64,000 nucleotides of DNA from Nocardioides daejeonensis. Its GTDB lineage: Bacteria > Actinomycetota > Actinomycetes > Propionibacteriales > Nocardioidaceae. Made by a program: the position numbers and the translations under genes. Below the pieces are notes generated by a model that did not search any database, was not told where the DNA came from, and saw nothing but the letters and a program-made list of their open reading frames with translations. Shown here one piece after another: positions 51,767 to 62,408 of this stretch (position 1 is its first letter; the number at the start of each line of letters is the position of its first letter). Location of the stretch: the NCBI RefSeq assembly GCF_003194585.1, contig NZ_QHKZ01000001.1, positions 248,001 to 312,000 on the forward strand, in the 5' to 3' direction.

Positions 51767-52270
51767 CTAGTGCGCTGAGTCCGAGATCACGGCAGCGACC
51801 GTCGCCCCGAGCTCCCATGCCTGCTCGAGGTGCTCGTCGGTCACCTCGCCCAGCACGTCCACGCCGGCGTGGGCCTGGCGCCAGCCGAGGGCACCGACGA
51901 TCGACTGCACGGAGCGCACCGCACCGGTGGTGTCGTAGCGTCCATGCACCCAGTAGCCCCACGGACGCTTCGCGGTGGCCCCGGAGGGCTGTTCGCTGGC
52001 GGCGCCGCTGTCGTCGAGCGCGCCGCCGATCGCCAGGAAGTTGCGGTCGAAGAAGTGTTTGAGTGCGCCGGACATGTAGCCGAAGTTGGCCGAGGTGCCG
52101 AGCAGGTAGCCGTCGGCGGCAAGCACGTCGTCGGCGGCCGCGTCGAGGGCCTCCCGGACGACGACCTCGACGTCGGGAATCTCCTCGTTCGCGGCGCCTT
52201 CGACCGCGGCGTCGCGCAGCGCCCGCAGCGAGCGGGAGGGTGAGTGGTGGACGACCAGCAGGCGAGCCAA
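51767..52270 (-). CDS. Flavodoxin-like NAD(P)H-dependent oxidoreductase
   Basis: A 167-residue flavodoxin-fold protein. ARLLVVHHSPSRSLRALRDAAVEG is the first strand and phosphate-binding loop, ADGYLLGTSANFGYMSGALKHFFDR the second FMN loop, and WGYWVHGRYDTTGAVRSVQSIV the third. Members reduce quinones or donate electrons; the partner is unknown. The TTG at 52270 is chosen because GGAGAAGACA lies directly upstream and the family starts there; an upstream ATG at 52312 would add 14 residues but overlaps the leuA leader region. Confidence 0.83.
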   Translation of the reverse strand: MARLLVVHHSPSRSLRALRDAAVEGAANEEIPDVEVVVREALDAAADDVLAADGYLLGTSANFGYMSGALKHFFDRNFLAIGGALDDSGAASEQPSGATAKRPWGYWVHGRYDTTGAVRSVQSIVGALGWRQAHAGVDVLGEVTDEHLEQAWELGATVAAVISDSAH

Positions 52271-52294
52271 TGTCTTCTCCTCAGTCAGGTGCGC

Positions 52295-52300
52295 TATCGT
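52295..52300 (+). promoter_or_regulatory. Candidate -10 for the leuA leader transcript
   Basis: TATCGT lies 10 nt before the ATG of the leucine leader peptide at 52311. Transcription would start close to or at that ATG. The flavodoxin gene diverges from here. Confidence 0.5.
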
Positions 52301-52310
52301 GTCTCTTGTC

Positions 52311-54204
<1,894 letters not shown>

Positions 54205-54211
54205 GTCGACT

Positions 54212-54249
54212 GCTCGGCGTCCGGTCCCGTCGGGGACCGGACGCCGAGC
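54212..54249 (+). terminator. Strong terminator after leuA
   Basis: A perfect 17-bp stem, GCTCGGCGTCCGGTCCC 54212-54228 with GGGACCGGACGCCGAGC 54233-54249, has a 4-nt loop. It starts 8 bp after the leuA stop. There is no long U-tract. Confidence 0.88.
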
Positions 54250-54296
54250 CATGTCGGGGGTCAGTCAGGCGCGGAGTGGGTCACGTGGTCGGACGG

Positions 54297-54319
54297 GTGG
54301 CGGACCACGTAGTTGCCCG
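54297..54319. promoter_or_regulatory. 23-bp element A, shared with the SnoaL-like gene upstream region
   Basis: The 23-bp run GTGGCGGACCACGTAG plus TTGCCCG is 21/23 identical to 58600-58622, about 4.3 kb away. It lies about 85 bp before the flavin-monooxygenase gene. The shared core GGACCACGTAGTTG is part of an inverted GTGG/CCAC pattern, which suggests a common regulator binding both sites. GGGTCAC occurs 15-19 bp upstream of both copies. Confidence 0.7.
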
Positions 54320-54402
54320 CATGTGTGCGACCGGGCAGCGGAGCAGTGTGGTGGCCATCACAAGTCCCCGGGCTCAGAGCTCGGAACGAGAAAGGTCGCC
54401 CC

Positions 54403-55596
54403 ATGTCCGCACTGCTTACCGAAACTCCCGTCGTCCTGGGTGATCACCTCGCCCGCGCCCGCGCTGTTGCCCAGATCATCGAGGCCGAAGCCAACGAGAT
54501 CGAGGACCGGGCCACCATCACCAAGCCTGTCTACGACGCGCTCGTCGACAGCCGTCTCTTCTGGATGATGGTGCCGGAGGAGCTCAACGGCGAGGGCATG
54601 AGCCTGGTCCAGGCCTTCGAGGTCATCGAGGAGCTCTCCCGGGCCGACGGCTCCACCGGCTGGGCGTTCATGGCCAACAGCCTCAGCACCTCCCTCGCTG
54701 CTGGCTTCCTGGCGGACAAGGGCGCGCGCGACCTCTTCGACCAGCCGGTCCCCGGGATCACCGCAGGCATGATCCTGCCGACGGGTTCCGGTCGTCGGGT
54801 CGAGGGGGGCTATGTCGTCACGGGCAACTATCAGTTCGCCAGTGGCTCGGCCCACGCCTCGTGGATCGGTGCCGGTTTCATCGTCCATGACGACGAGGGC
54901 AACCCACTGACCTCCGCGGACGGCCAGCCGGTCTGCCGCACCGCGTTCGTGCCGCGGGAGCAGGTGGAGTTCCGGGGCAACTGGAATGTGTGGGGCCTGG
55001 TCGGCACCGGTTCCTACGACTATGGACTGACCGAGGTGTTCATCCCTGAGGAGCACGCCTTCGACACCTTCTCGACGACCCCGGTGCGACCGGAGCCTGC
55101 CTATCGGTTCGGCCTGCTCGGCATCGGGGTCGGCGGACATGCCCCGGTCGCCCTGGGGATCGCGCGTCGGGCACTCGACGAGATCGTGAAGATCGCCAGC
55201 GTGAAGGGGCGGGTCGGGTACGCCACGGTGATCGGAGACTCCGAGCTCTTCCGACTCGAGTTCGCTAAGCACGAGGCGCTCTACCGGGCCGCTCGCGCCT
55301 ACGTCTACGAGGTGCACCAGGAGGCGGAGGAGTGGATCAACGCGGGCAATGAACTCACCCAGGTCCAGGGCGCCCGTCTGCGTCAGGCGGTCACCTGGGT
55401 CCAGGAGGTCAACGCTCAGGTGACGAACTTCGCCCACCGCTGGGGCGGCAGCCAGTCGTTCCGCAACCCGACGGCGCTGGGTAGGGCCACGCGGGACGCG
55501 GCCATCGCCACGCAGCATCTGCTGGTCGACCCGATGACCCTGGTCGATGCGGCCGGCCCGATCATGACCGAGTACGGCGAGGGGCGCCTCAGCTGA
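54403..55596 (+). CDS. Flavin-dependent monooxygenase, oxygenase component (acyl-CoA-dehydrogenase fold, HsaA-like)
   Basis: A 397-residue protein of the group D flavin monooxygenases (acyl-CoA dehydrogenase-like fold). ARAVAQIIEAEANEIEDRATITKPVYDALVDSRLFWMMVPEELNG opens the helical domain, then EELSRADGSTGWAFMANSLSTSLAAGFL, GGYVVTGNYQFASGSAHASWIGAG and a C-terminal helical bundle. Relatives hydroxylate phenols and steroid ring intermediates with reduced flavin from a separate reductase, and a matching reductase gene lies at 59204. The ATG at 54403 has GAGAAAGG upstream; earlier in-frame reading is not conserved. The substrate is unknown. Confidence 0.86.
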   Translation: MSALLTETPVVLGDHLARARAVAQIIEAEANEIEDRATITKPVYDALVDSRLFWMMVPEELNGEGMSLVQAFEVIEELSRADGSTGWAFMANSLSTSLAAGFLADKGARDLFDQPVPGITAGMILPTGSGRRVEGGYVVTGNYQFASGSAHASWIGAGFIVHDDEGNPLTSADGQPVCRTAFVPREQVEFRGNWNVWGLVGTGSYDYGLTEVFIPEEHAFDTFSTTPVRPEPAYRFGLLGIGVGGHAPVALGIARRALDEIVKIASVKGRVGYATVIGDSELFRLEFAKHEALYRAARAYVYEVHQEAEEWINAGNELTQVQGARLRQAVTWVQEVNAQVTNFAHRWGGSQSFRNPTALGRATRDAAIATQHLLVDPMTLVDAAGPIMTEYGEGRLS

Positions 55597-55625
55597 CGCA
55601 GGCGGCGTGACCGGGCTTCAGACTT

Positions 55626-55662
55626 CGCCCCGGGGAGTGGAGGTGATCCGCTTCCCGGGGCG
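55626..55662. terminator. Bidirectional hairpin between convergent genes
   Basis: CGCCCCGGGGAGTGG 55626-55640 pairs with CCGCTTCCCGGGGCG 55648-55662 over 15 bp, including two G-U pairs, with a 7-nt loop. It lies between the oxygenase stop and the LuxR-type regulator stop, suited to ending transcription from both sides. Confidence 0.75.
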
Positions 55663-58383
55663 TCAGCTGCGCACGATGGCAGCGACCTGGGTGCGGTTGG
55701 TGACGAGCAGCTTCTGCAGCACCCGCTCCACATGCCCCTCTACCGTGCGTGGGGAGAGCACCAGCCGAGAGGCTATCTCCTTGTTGGAGAGCCCCTGTGC
55801 CACCAGCGCCGCTACTTCGCGCTCGCGTGGGGTCAGCTCGTCGACCCCCGTGGCCGGGGTGGGGGACGCAGGCGCGGGCATCTGTTCGTCGAGAGCGAAG
55901 GCGATCGCCTCGGTCACCGACTTCGCCGCACCTTCGCCGTGAAGTCGGTGGAAGTGTTCCGCGCCCAACCGCTCCTGGGTCGCGGCGGTGTGTCGCTCGC
56001 GGACCTCCATCCAGTGACGAGAACCATAGAGCTGCCGCCCGAAGCCGTCCCACAGCTGCGCCGCGGAGCCGGCCAGTACGGCGGCCCGCTCCAGTTCGCC
56101 GAGCGTCGCCTCGGCCCAACCGAGGAGATCGAGCAGCAGGGTGGCGCCGATCTCATCGTCGAACTCCCGGATCATCTCCAGGCCGGCTTTGGCCAGGGCT
56201 CGGGCCCGCTCACCGTCGCCGGCCAGCAGGGCCACCGCTCCCAGCCCGAAGTCGGCATAGGCATGGAACCAGCGTTCCCCGGTGACAGCCGAGCGCTGCT
56301 GGACCTCCGCGTAGTGCTTGCTTGCCAGGTCGAGCTGATCGGTCGAGGCATAGAACATGCCCAGATGTACGTCGAGTGCCGAGCGCAGGCCGCCGAGTGG
56401 CTCGCGCTCGCCGTAGTGCTCGAGAGCAGAGAGCAACAGCGGCTCGGCGGCGGCGAAGTCGCCGCCGAAGTAGGCCATCAACCCCTGGGTGTGTTCGACG
56501 AAGTCGAGTGTCGGTTGGTCGTGGGCGTCGGTCGCGATACGGCCCGCGACGTCGATCGCGTGCGTGGCGCTCTCGCGATCGCCCTGCAGCGTCTCCACCA
56601 AGGCGAGGGTGGCCAGTGCCTGGCCCTGTTCGGGCGTGCCGGCGACGCTCGCCGAGAGCCGGTCGAGCCACAGCCGATGCTCGCGCACCGAGAAGCCGCC
56701 GGCCCACAGGAACCATGGTTCGGCGACGACCTGGGCAGCGGTGCGGCGTACCTCGGGGTCGGACTGGCTCTCGACGGCCCACCGCAGGGCGGTCCGCAGG
56801 TTGGCGCGGTTGGCGCGGAACCACGCGTTGATGCGCACCTGATCCGGCCCTGGCCATGCCGCGACGAGCTCTCTGACCTTGGTGTGCACCCAGGTCAGCA
56901 ACCGTAGGTGCAGGGTGGCCGCTTCGTCCTCGTCGAGGTGCCCTTGACCGTACTCACGGATGGTCTCCAACATCCGGAAGCGCACCGACCCGGCGACCTC
57001 TTCGCGCTGCAGGATCGACTTGCCCGCCAAGGCCATGATCGCGTCGAGCACCTGAGCCGCCGGCAGAGCGGCGTCGGCGCAGACCTCCTCGGTCATGGCC
57101 AGATCGAAGCCGTCGGTGAAGATCGAGACGCGCCGCCAGAGCAACTGCTGCTCCGAGGTGCACAGATCATGGCTCCAGTCGAGCGTGGCCGCCAGCGACC
57201 GGTGGCGGACCGGCGCGGCCCGGCTGCCCGTCGTCAGCAGCTCGAGGCGTCGGTCGAGCCGGTCTGCGAGCTCGGTGACCGAGAGGACGGCCAGGCGCGC
57301 GCAGGCCAGCTCGATGGCCAGGGGAAGGCCGTCGAGCTGTCGACAGACGCGACGTACAGCCTCCCGGTTGCTCTCCGTGATGCGGAACCCGCCGAGCACG
57401 GCGTCCGCACGACTCTCGAAGAGCTCCATGGCGCTCTCCAGCGCTGGGTCGCCAGCTGGGCCGTCGGAGACGGGGAGTGGGCTCAGCGGCAGGACGAACT
57501 CCTCGGGCAGAGAGAGGACCTCGCGGCTGGTGACGATGACGGTCAGCGTGGCCGTCTCCTGCAGGAGCGCATGCACCAGCGAGGCGCTCGCATCGATCAG
57601 GTGCTCGCAGTTGTCGATGACCAACAGCATCCGACGTCCGGAGAGATGCTCTACCAGGGCGGCCTCGGCGGTGGAGCCCTGCTGGTCGCGTCCAGCCAGC
57701 CGCAGTCCCTCCAGGACGGCTTGCGCGATCAGCTCCGGGCTACGGAGGCCGGCCAGCTCCACGAACCGGACGCCATCGGGGAAGGCGCGCCGCACTTCGT
57801 GGGCGACGTGGGTGGCCAGGCGGGTCTTGCCGATGCCTCCGATGCCGGTGATCGTGATGAGCCGGTGCTCACCCAGGAGGCCGCGGAGCCGGGCGAGCTC
57901 CGCACGACGCCCCACGAAGGGCGTCGAGAAGTGCGGCAGGCCCAGCGAGTGGGGGGTGCTGAGCTGCGGACCCGGTGGCACCGGCGCCGCGCTGTCCGGT
58001 GCGGGCACGGGGTTGTCCGTCGGGCCGACGCTGCTGGACGTCGTCGCGCCGAGGGCGGGGGTCGTGGCCCGGGCGTTGTCGGGGACCTCTTCGCGGGCTC
58101 GTGCGACGAACTTGGCCAAGGTGGAAGGGGCATGGCGCCAGTCGAGTTCCGCGGCGATCTGCGCCACCGTCTTCGCCGGGTCGTCGCGGACGAGTCGGCG
58201 GATCCGCTCCCCATGCTGGTCGTAGAGCGTGCTGCGCGCCCCGCGCGAGTCGTCTGGGGCGCTCTCGAACGAGAGGGCGCGTCGGACGGTGTTGCGCGAC
58301 ATTCCCAACCGTCGCGCAATGCCTTTGATCGATTCACCGGAAGCATGGAGTGAGGTCACCTGCTCCCACTCGTCCTTATTCAT
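55663..58383 (-). CDS. LAL-type ATPase regulator with two HTH domains
   Basis: A 906-residue regulator. The N-terminus is an IS21-transposase-like [25 protein letters not shown] (about 18-40), followed by a winged segment to about 95. After a Pro/Ala linker comes an NB-ARC-like ATPase (Walker [13 protein letters not shown] near 180; Walker [11 protein letters not shown] near 260), a TPR-rich region (about 500-830) and a C-terminal Lux[40 protein letters not shown]. Most such regulators have only one HTH. ATG 58383 is chosen with GGAAAG upstream; ATG 58410 is possible. It lies between two operator-like copies and probably controls the neighbouring catabolic genes; this is inferred from position. 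Confidence 0.85.
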   Translation of the reverse strand: MNKDEWEQVTSLHASGESIKGIARRLGMSRNTVRRALSFESAPDDSRGARSTLYDQHGERIRRLVRDDPAKTVAQIAAELDWRHAPSTLAKFVARAREEVPDNARATTPALGATTSSSVGPTDNPVPAPDSAAPVPPGPQLSTPHSLGLPHFSTPFVGRRAELARLRGLLGEHRLITITGIGGIGKTRLATHVAHEVRRAFPDGVRFVELAGLRSPELIAQAVLEGLRLAGRDQQGSTAEAALVEHLSGRRMLLVIDNCEHLIDASASLVHALLQETATLTVIVTSREVLSLPEEFVLPLSPLPVSDGPAGDPALESAMELFESRADAVLGGFRITESNREAVRRVCRQLDGLPLAIELACARLAVLSVTELADRLDRRLELLTTGSRAAPVRHRSLAATLDWSHDLCTSEQQLLWRRVSIFTDGFDLAMTEEVCADAALPAAQVLDAIMALAGKSILQREEVAGSVRFRMLETIREYGQGHLDEDEAATLHLRLLTWVHTKVRELVAAWPGPDQVRINAWFRANRANLRTALRWAVESQSDPEVRRTAAQVVAEPWFLWAGGFSVREHRLWLDRLSASVAGTPEQGQALATLALVETLQGDRESATHAIDVAGRIATDAHDQPTLDFVEHTQGLMAYFGGDFAAAEPLLLSALEHYGEREPLGGLRSALDVHLGMFYASTDQLDLASKHYAEVQQRSAVTGERWFHAYADFGLGAVALLAGDGERARALAKAGLEMIREFDDEIGATLLLDLLGWAEATLGELERAAVLAGSAAQLWDGFGRQLYGSRHWMEVRERHTAATQERLGAEHFHRLHGEGAAKSVTEAIAFALDEQMPAPASPTPATGVDELTPREREVAALVAQGLSNKEIASRLVLSPRTVEGHVERVLQKLLVTNRTQVAAIVRS

Positions 58384-58599
58384 TAACTGCCAGCTTTCCA
58401 CGGTTATCATGCGGTGATTTCCATCACTGTCATCGACGCGGCGCGTGCTTGTCAAGCGCGTCGGCGACGCGGAGATTTCGGCGCCGGAGGCCGGGGGGTC
58501 AACTCGTGGAACGAGTGAGCCGACTCGAGCGCCAGGGGGCCATCGGCGCCCCTGATCGAGCGCGGATCGGGCTCATTGTGTCCGGGGTCACTCGATCGC

Positions 58600-58622
58600 G
58601 TGGTGGACCACGTAGTTGTCCG
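58600..58622. promoter_or_regulatory. 23-bp element B, near-copy of element A
   Basis: GTGGTGGACCACGTAG plus TTGTCCG differs from 54297-54319 at two of 23 positions. Here the palindrome CGTGGT-GG-ACCACG (58598-58611) is almost perfect. It lies about 160 bp before the SnoaL-like gene, in the 400-bp region divergent from the LuxR-type regulator gene. Confidence 0.7.
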
Positions 58623-58783
58623 GTGCAACGCTGCGCTCCCGAGGTGCAGAGTAATCGATGTCACAGGCGAAGTGTGCAATTGAAATACATCGGAAGATGT
58701 GTACGGCTTCGCTTTCTCGCGATCCCGAAAATAGGGGATCCCCTTTTATTCGACTGCGGTCGGATTCATCGATAGGAGTGGAA
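58623..58783. other. AT-rich leader of the SnoaL-like gene
   Basis: About 160 bp with a lower GC content than the rest of the window. It contains the 12-bp perfect palindrome AGGGGATCCCCT at 58733-58744, which is followed by TTTTATT. This could be a small terminator or an operator; it cannot be decided by eye. The ribosome binding site of the next gene (AGGAG) follows at about 58774. Confidence 0.5.
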
Positions 58784-59176
58784 ATGAGCGCCAATATCGA
58801 GTCTCTCAAGAATGCCTTCTCTGCGGCTGACGCGGGCGATGCGGGTCCGCTGGTCGCGCTCTACGACGACAACCTCTCCTGGGCAGGGTTCACGCTTGAG
58901 GGCACCCAGACGGTCTACACCAAGGCCTCGTTCCTCGAGGCGTTCGGCGTGCTGGCCAAGTTGGATGAGTCGGCCAACCAGGTACTCGACGCCACCGAGA
59001 CCCCGGAAGGCATCGTGACCGCGACCCTGCGGCTCTATCGCCGTTTGGGCGAGAAGGAGCTCGATGTGCAGGGCGTCTTCACGCACCGGTTCGTAGACGG
59101 CAAGGTCACCCACGGTTCCGACGTGGTGCCGGCCGAGTTCGACCGCTTCTGGGCCGAGACCGGCCTGGCCGGGTAG
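58784..59176 (+). CDS. SnoaL/nuclear-transport-factor-2-like protein
   Basis: A 130-residue protein with an NTF2-like (SnoaL-type) alpha+beta cone pattern: LKNAFSAADAGDAGPLVALYDDNLSWAGFTLEGTQTVYTKASFLEAFGVLAKL at the start and VFTHRFVDGKVTHGSDVVPAEFDRFWAETG near the end. Members bind hydrophobic substrates as isomerases, hydratases or cyclases, or have no known activity. ATG 58784 has AGGAG upstream. It is the first gene of a run with the flavin reductase and the acyl-CoA synthetase. Confidence 0.8.
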   Translation: MSANIESLKNAFSAADAGDAGPLVALYDDNLSWAGFTLEGTQTVYTKASFLEAFGVLAKLDESANQVLDATETPEGIVTATLRLYRRLGEKELDVQGVFTHRFVDGKVTHGSDVVPAEFDRFWAETGLAG

Positions 59177-59203
59177 TCCACGACCGCAGACGAAGGAGAA
59201 GAG

Positions 59204-59746
59204 ATGACGATCATGGAAAGTCGGCCGCGCACGACCGCCGCGCTCGGACGCGTCGTTCGCCCCGTGCAGACCACAACGCCGACCTCGGCCTTCCGTGACG
59301 TCATGGCCAACATGGCGGCTCCGGTCTCGGTGATCACCTCCGCACTCGACGGCGTTGGGTCCGGAGCGACGGTCAGCGCCTTGATGTCGCTGTCCATGGA
59401 CCCGGAGATGATCGTGGTGGCGTTGGATCGCCGATCCACGACCTTGGCGGTGATCCAGCGCACCCGGCGTTTCGGGGTCAACATCCTGGCTGCTGATCAG
59501 TCGGACGTCGCGCTGGCCTTCGCTTCAAAGAAGGACGACAAGTTCGCCGGACTGGGACATGTCCTGGAGTCGGGAGTCCCTCGCCTCCAGGGCACGTCCG
59601 GTTGGGTGCGCTGCACCGTCGAGCGCATCCAGCCAGGTGGGGACCATGTGCTGGTCTCCGGATTGGTCGAGACCTCCTTCCGCGACGCAGGCCGGGCGCC
59701 GATGACCTACCAGGGTCGGACCTTCGGAACGCACCGGCCCTACTGA
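59204..59746 (+). CDS. Flavin reductase component of a two-component monooxygenase
   Basis: A 180-residue flavin reductase-like FMN-binding protein: AFRDVMANMAAPVSVITSALDGVGSGATVSALMSLSMDPEMIVVALDRRSTTLAVIQRTRRFGVNILAADQSDVALAFASKKDDKF is the typical core. It has FMN/FAD-contacting Thr/Ser residues in the GATVSALMSLS segment. It likely supplies reduced flavin to the oxygenase at 54403. AGAAGGAGAAGAG precedes the ATG. The gene is 27 bp after the SnoaL-like gene. Confidence 0.9.
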   Translation: MTIMESRPRTTAALGRVVRPVQTTTPTSAFRDVMANMAAPVSVITSALDGVGSGATVSALMSLSMDPEMIVVALDRRSTTLAVIQRTRRFGVNILAADQSDVALAFASKKDDKFAGLGHVLESGVPRLQGTSGWVRCTVERIQPGGDHVLVSGLVETSFRDAGRAPMTYQGRTFGTHRPY

Positions 59747-59789
59747 GGCCGAGCCGGCCGTCGCCCAGCGCAGAGAAGGAGTGAAACCC

Positions 59790-61388
59790 ATGTTCGAGGG
59801 AATGGCCGGTGTCGAGGTCGTCGCCGCCCGACGCCAACGCATCGGGGACCTGCCGCGGCGTGCGGCCCGGCGGACGCCGGAGAAGACCGCCATCATCGAC
59901 GGGCCGGTGACCTTGAGCTTCGCCGGATTCGATGAGCAGGTCGATCGGCTCTCCGGCGCGCTGGCCACAGCCGGCTTGAAGCGTGGCGACACGCTTGCCC
60001 TGCTCAGCCACAACTGCTGGCAGTTCCCGGTGATCGCGTTCGCTGCGGCCCGCCGCGGCGTCGTCCTGGTGCCGGTGAACTTCATGCTCGGCGCCGCCGA
60101 GGTCGCCTATATCCTCGACCACTGCGAGGCGAAGGCCTTCCTCGTGGAGGACACGATGCTGCCGGTCGCCGTCGAAGCGATCGGTCTGGCCAAGCAGGCG
60201 GTGCCGATCCGCGTCCGGATCGACCTCGAGCCCGGGACGCACCCCACTCCCGGTGCGGACTGGACTCCGCTGGGCACCTGGCTCGAGCATGCCCGCTGCC
60301 TGCTGCCTGATGAGGACCTGGCGGACGACGACCCGGTGCGGATCATGTACACCTCCGGCACCGAGTCGCGCCCCAAGGGCGCCGTGCTGGGCAGTCGATC
60401 GCTGATCTGGCAATACACCTCGTGCATCGTCACGGGGGGCATGGGCTCCGATGACATCGAGCTCCACGCGATGCCGCTCTACCACTGCGCCCAGCTCGAC
60501 AACTTCCTTTCGACCAAGATCTTCCTGGGCGCGACGAGCGTGATCCTGCGCCGCCCGGAGCCGATCGAGATCTTGGCGGCCATCGAGCGCCACGGCATCA
60601 CCAACCTCTTCGTGCCGCCGACCGTGTGGATCGGTCTCATGGCGACGCCGGAGTTCGCCCACACCGACCTGACCAGTCTGCGCAAGGGTTACTACGGCGC
60701 GTCTGCCATGCCCAAGGAGGTGCTGCGCGAGCTCACCACGCGTGTCCCCGGCCTGCGACTGTGGAACTTCTATGGGCAGACGGAGATGGCATCCCTGGCC
60801 ACCGCACTGCCACCCGAGGATCAGTTCACCCACGGTGGCTCTGCCGGCTACCCGGCGCTCAACGTGGAGACCGCCATCGTCGATGACGACGATCGGGAGC
60901 TGCCTCCCGGGACGGTCGGCGAGGTCGTCCATCGCAGCCCCCACCTGATCTTGGGTTATCTCAAGGATCCGGAGAAGACGGCGGAGGCCTTCCGTAACGG
61001 CTGGTTCCACTCCGGCGATCTCGGGTATGTCGACGTCAACGGGCGACTCTACGTGGTCGATCGCAAGAAGGACATGATCAAGACCGGTGGAGAGAACGTC
61101 TCCAGTCGTGAGGTCGAAGAGGTCCTCTTCGAACACGAAGGCGTTGGTGAGGTTGCCGTGTTCGGGGTGCCTCATCCGCGCTGGATCGAAGCCGTGGCCG
61201 CTGTCGTCGTACCTCGGGCTGGCGTCGAGGTGGGGGCGGAGGAGGTCCGTGCGTTCGCACGTGAGCGGTTGGCGTCCTACAAGGCGCCGAAGTTCGTCGT
61301 GGTCGCCGACTCGCTACCCAAGAACCCCAGCGGCAAGATCCTCAAGCGCGAGCTGCGCGACGCCTACGCGGGCCTGAGTGCCGACTGA
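59790..61388 (+). CDS. Acyl-CoA synthetase (FadD-like, AMP-forming)
   Basis: A 532-residue ANL-superfamily adenylating enzyme. Motifs in order: MYTSGTESRPKGAVLGS (P-loop, about 183), YHCAQLDNFL, YGASAMPKEVL, NFYGQTEMASLATALPP, GWFHSGDLGYVDVNG (about 408), DRKKDMIKTGGENVSSREVEE and the C-terminal lysine in PKNPSGKILKRELR. It activates an aliphatic or aromatic carboxylate as its CoA thioester. ATG 59790 has GGAG nine nt upstream; the GTG at 59781 is inside the ribosome binding area. It probably acts on the product of the nearby monooxygenase, but this is a guess. Confidence 0.92.
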   Translation: MFEGMAGVEVVAARRQRIGDLPRRAARRTPEKTAIIDGPVTLSFAGFDEQVDRLSGALATAGLKRGDTLALLSHNCWQFPVIAFAAARRGVVLVPVNFMLGAAEVAYILDHCEAKAFLVEDTMLPVAVEAIGLAKQAVPIRVRIDLEPGTHPTPGADWTPLGTWLEHARCLLPDEDLADDDPVRIMYTSGTESRPKGAVLGSRSLIWQYTSCIVTGGMGSDDIELHAMPLYHCAQLDNFLSTKIFLGATSVILRRPEPIEILAAIERHGITNLFVPPTVWIGLMATPEFAHTDLTSLRKGYYGASAMPKEVLRELTTRVPGLRLWNFYGQTEMASLATALPPEDQFTHGGSAGYPALNVETAIVDDDDRELPPGTVGEVVHRSPHLILGYLKDPEKTAEAFRNGWFHSGDLGYVDVNGRLYVVDRKKDMIKTGGENVSSREVEEVLFEHEGVGEVAVFGVPHPRWIEAVAAVVVPRAGVEVGAEEVRAFARERLASYKAPKFVVVADSLPKNPSGKILKRELRDAYAGLSAD

Positions 61389-61418
61389 CAGGCGGGTGTG
61401 GCGACCGGGACGTCCGTT

Positions 61419-62213
61419 TCAGCGTCCTCGGGCGGCCGCCACGGCCGCTCGCTCTCGCTCAGCGGCTCGGTCGCGCTCGCGCACGGCGATCCGCATCTGC
61501 TCGATGTTCTCGCGGAGGAGGTCGGAGATCAGTTCGTCGGTGCGCGGGTCTTTCAAGACCTCGAAGGCGAGCCCGAAGACGGTGTCGCTGACCAAGCGCA
61601 CGACATCGTCATGGAACGGGAGCCTGCGTAGTCGTCCGATCCGGCTGTCCTGCTTGACGAGCTCGACGATCATCTCGTCGAGCTCGTGCCTGTTCTCCTC
61701 CAGTGCGGCGGCGATGTTCTGCGTGTAGTTGCCGGTGCGCAGCACCGCGGCGACCTCGTCCATCACCGCGATCGTGATGGGCCGTTTGATCGCCTCCACC
61801 AGCGTGTCGGTGGAGCGCTGGATCACGGCCGCGGTCACCCGGTCTCCGAACGCGCGGTCCGCGGCACGTCCGAGCCGGGCCAGGACCACGATGACGCGCA
61901 GCAGCCGGAAGGACCGGAAAGCCGGGTTCGAGAGCGGGATCATCCCGATCACCTCGTACCAGTTGCGCAGCGGGAACCGCCAGCCTTCTCGGCTGCGTCG
62001 CCAACGCCAGACGAACTCCGCGAAGAAGAGCCCGCAGATGGCGTAGTCGGCGATGATCACTCGGCGCTCGACGCTGGGGGAGACCTCCCAGAAGGTGATC
62101 CAGGCGAGCAGCGCCACCGAGACGATCGCGATGAGCAGCATCGTCCAGTCCGCCCACCCTGTCGGGGGCTTCGAGGGATAGGCGCTCAAGGGTGGGGGCT
62201 TGCCGGTTCGCAT
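61419..62213 (-). CDS. Voltage-sensor-like membrane protein without a pore
   Basis: A 264-residue protein with about four transmembrane segments: DWTMLLIAIVSVALLAWITFW (about 20-40), VIIADYAICGLFFAEFVWRW (about 53-73), a third near 85-105 and an S4-like helix FRSFRLLRVIVVLARLGRAADR with arginines every third or fourth residue. This is the layout of the voltage sensor of ion channels. No selectivity-filter or pore helices follow; the C-terminus is a charged, helical cytoplasmic tail of about 130 residues. It may be a stand-alone voltage sensor or a channel-family relative. ATG 62213 has AAGGTGAAGG upstream. Confidence 0.72.
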   Translation of the reverse strand: MRTGKPPPLSAYPSKPPTGWADWTMLLIAIVSVALLAWITFWEVSPSVERRVIIADYAICGLFFAEFVWRWRRSREGWRFPLRNWYEVIGMIPLSNPAFRSFRLLRVIVVLARLGRAADRAFGDRVTAAVIQRSTDTLVEAIKRPITIAVMDEVAAVLRTGNYTQNIAAALEENRHELDEMIVELVKQDSRIGRLRRLPFHDDVVRLVSDTVFGLAFEVLKDPRTDELISDLLRENIEQMRIAVRERDRAAERERAAVAAARGR

Positions 62214-62408
62214 GCCTTCACCTTGTCGTACTTCCACCCTCAGCACGTGTTGATGACGGTCGTGGCCTGCGGCGCGCCGCCCCGGCGCGAACCGGGACTG
62301 TGTCGCCACCCCACGAAAAGCACCCGCTTCGCTCGCGTTTCCGCGAGGATTCCGGGGACACGCACTGGATGCGCCGCTCGCGAAGGCCGAACCTTCTGAA
62401 GCACGTCC

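Noticed and set aside
55732-58353. Long plus-strand frames opposite the LuxR-type regulator
   Set aside because: They lack motifs and ribosome binding sites; the minus frame has Walker A, Walker B and two HTH regions.
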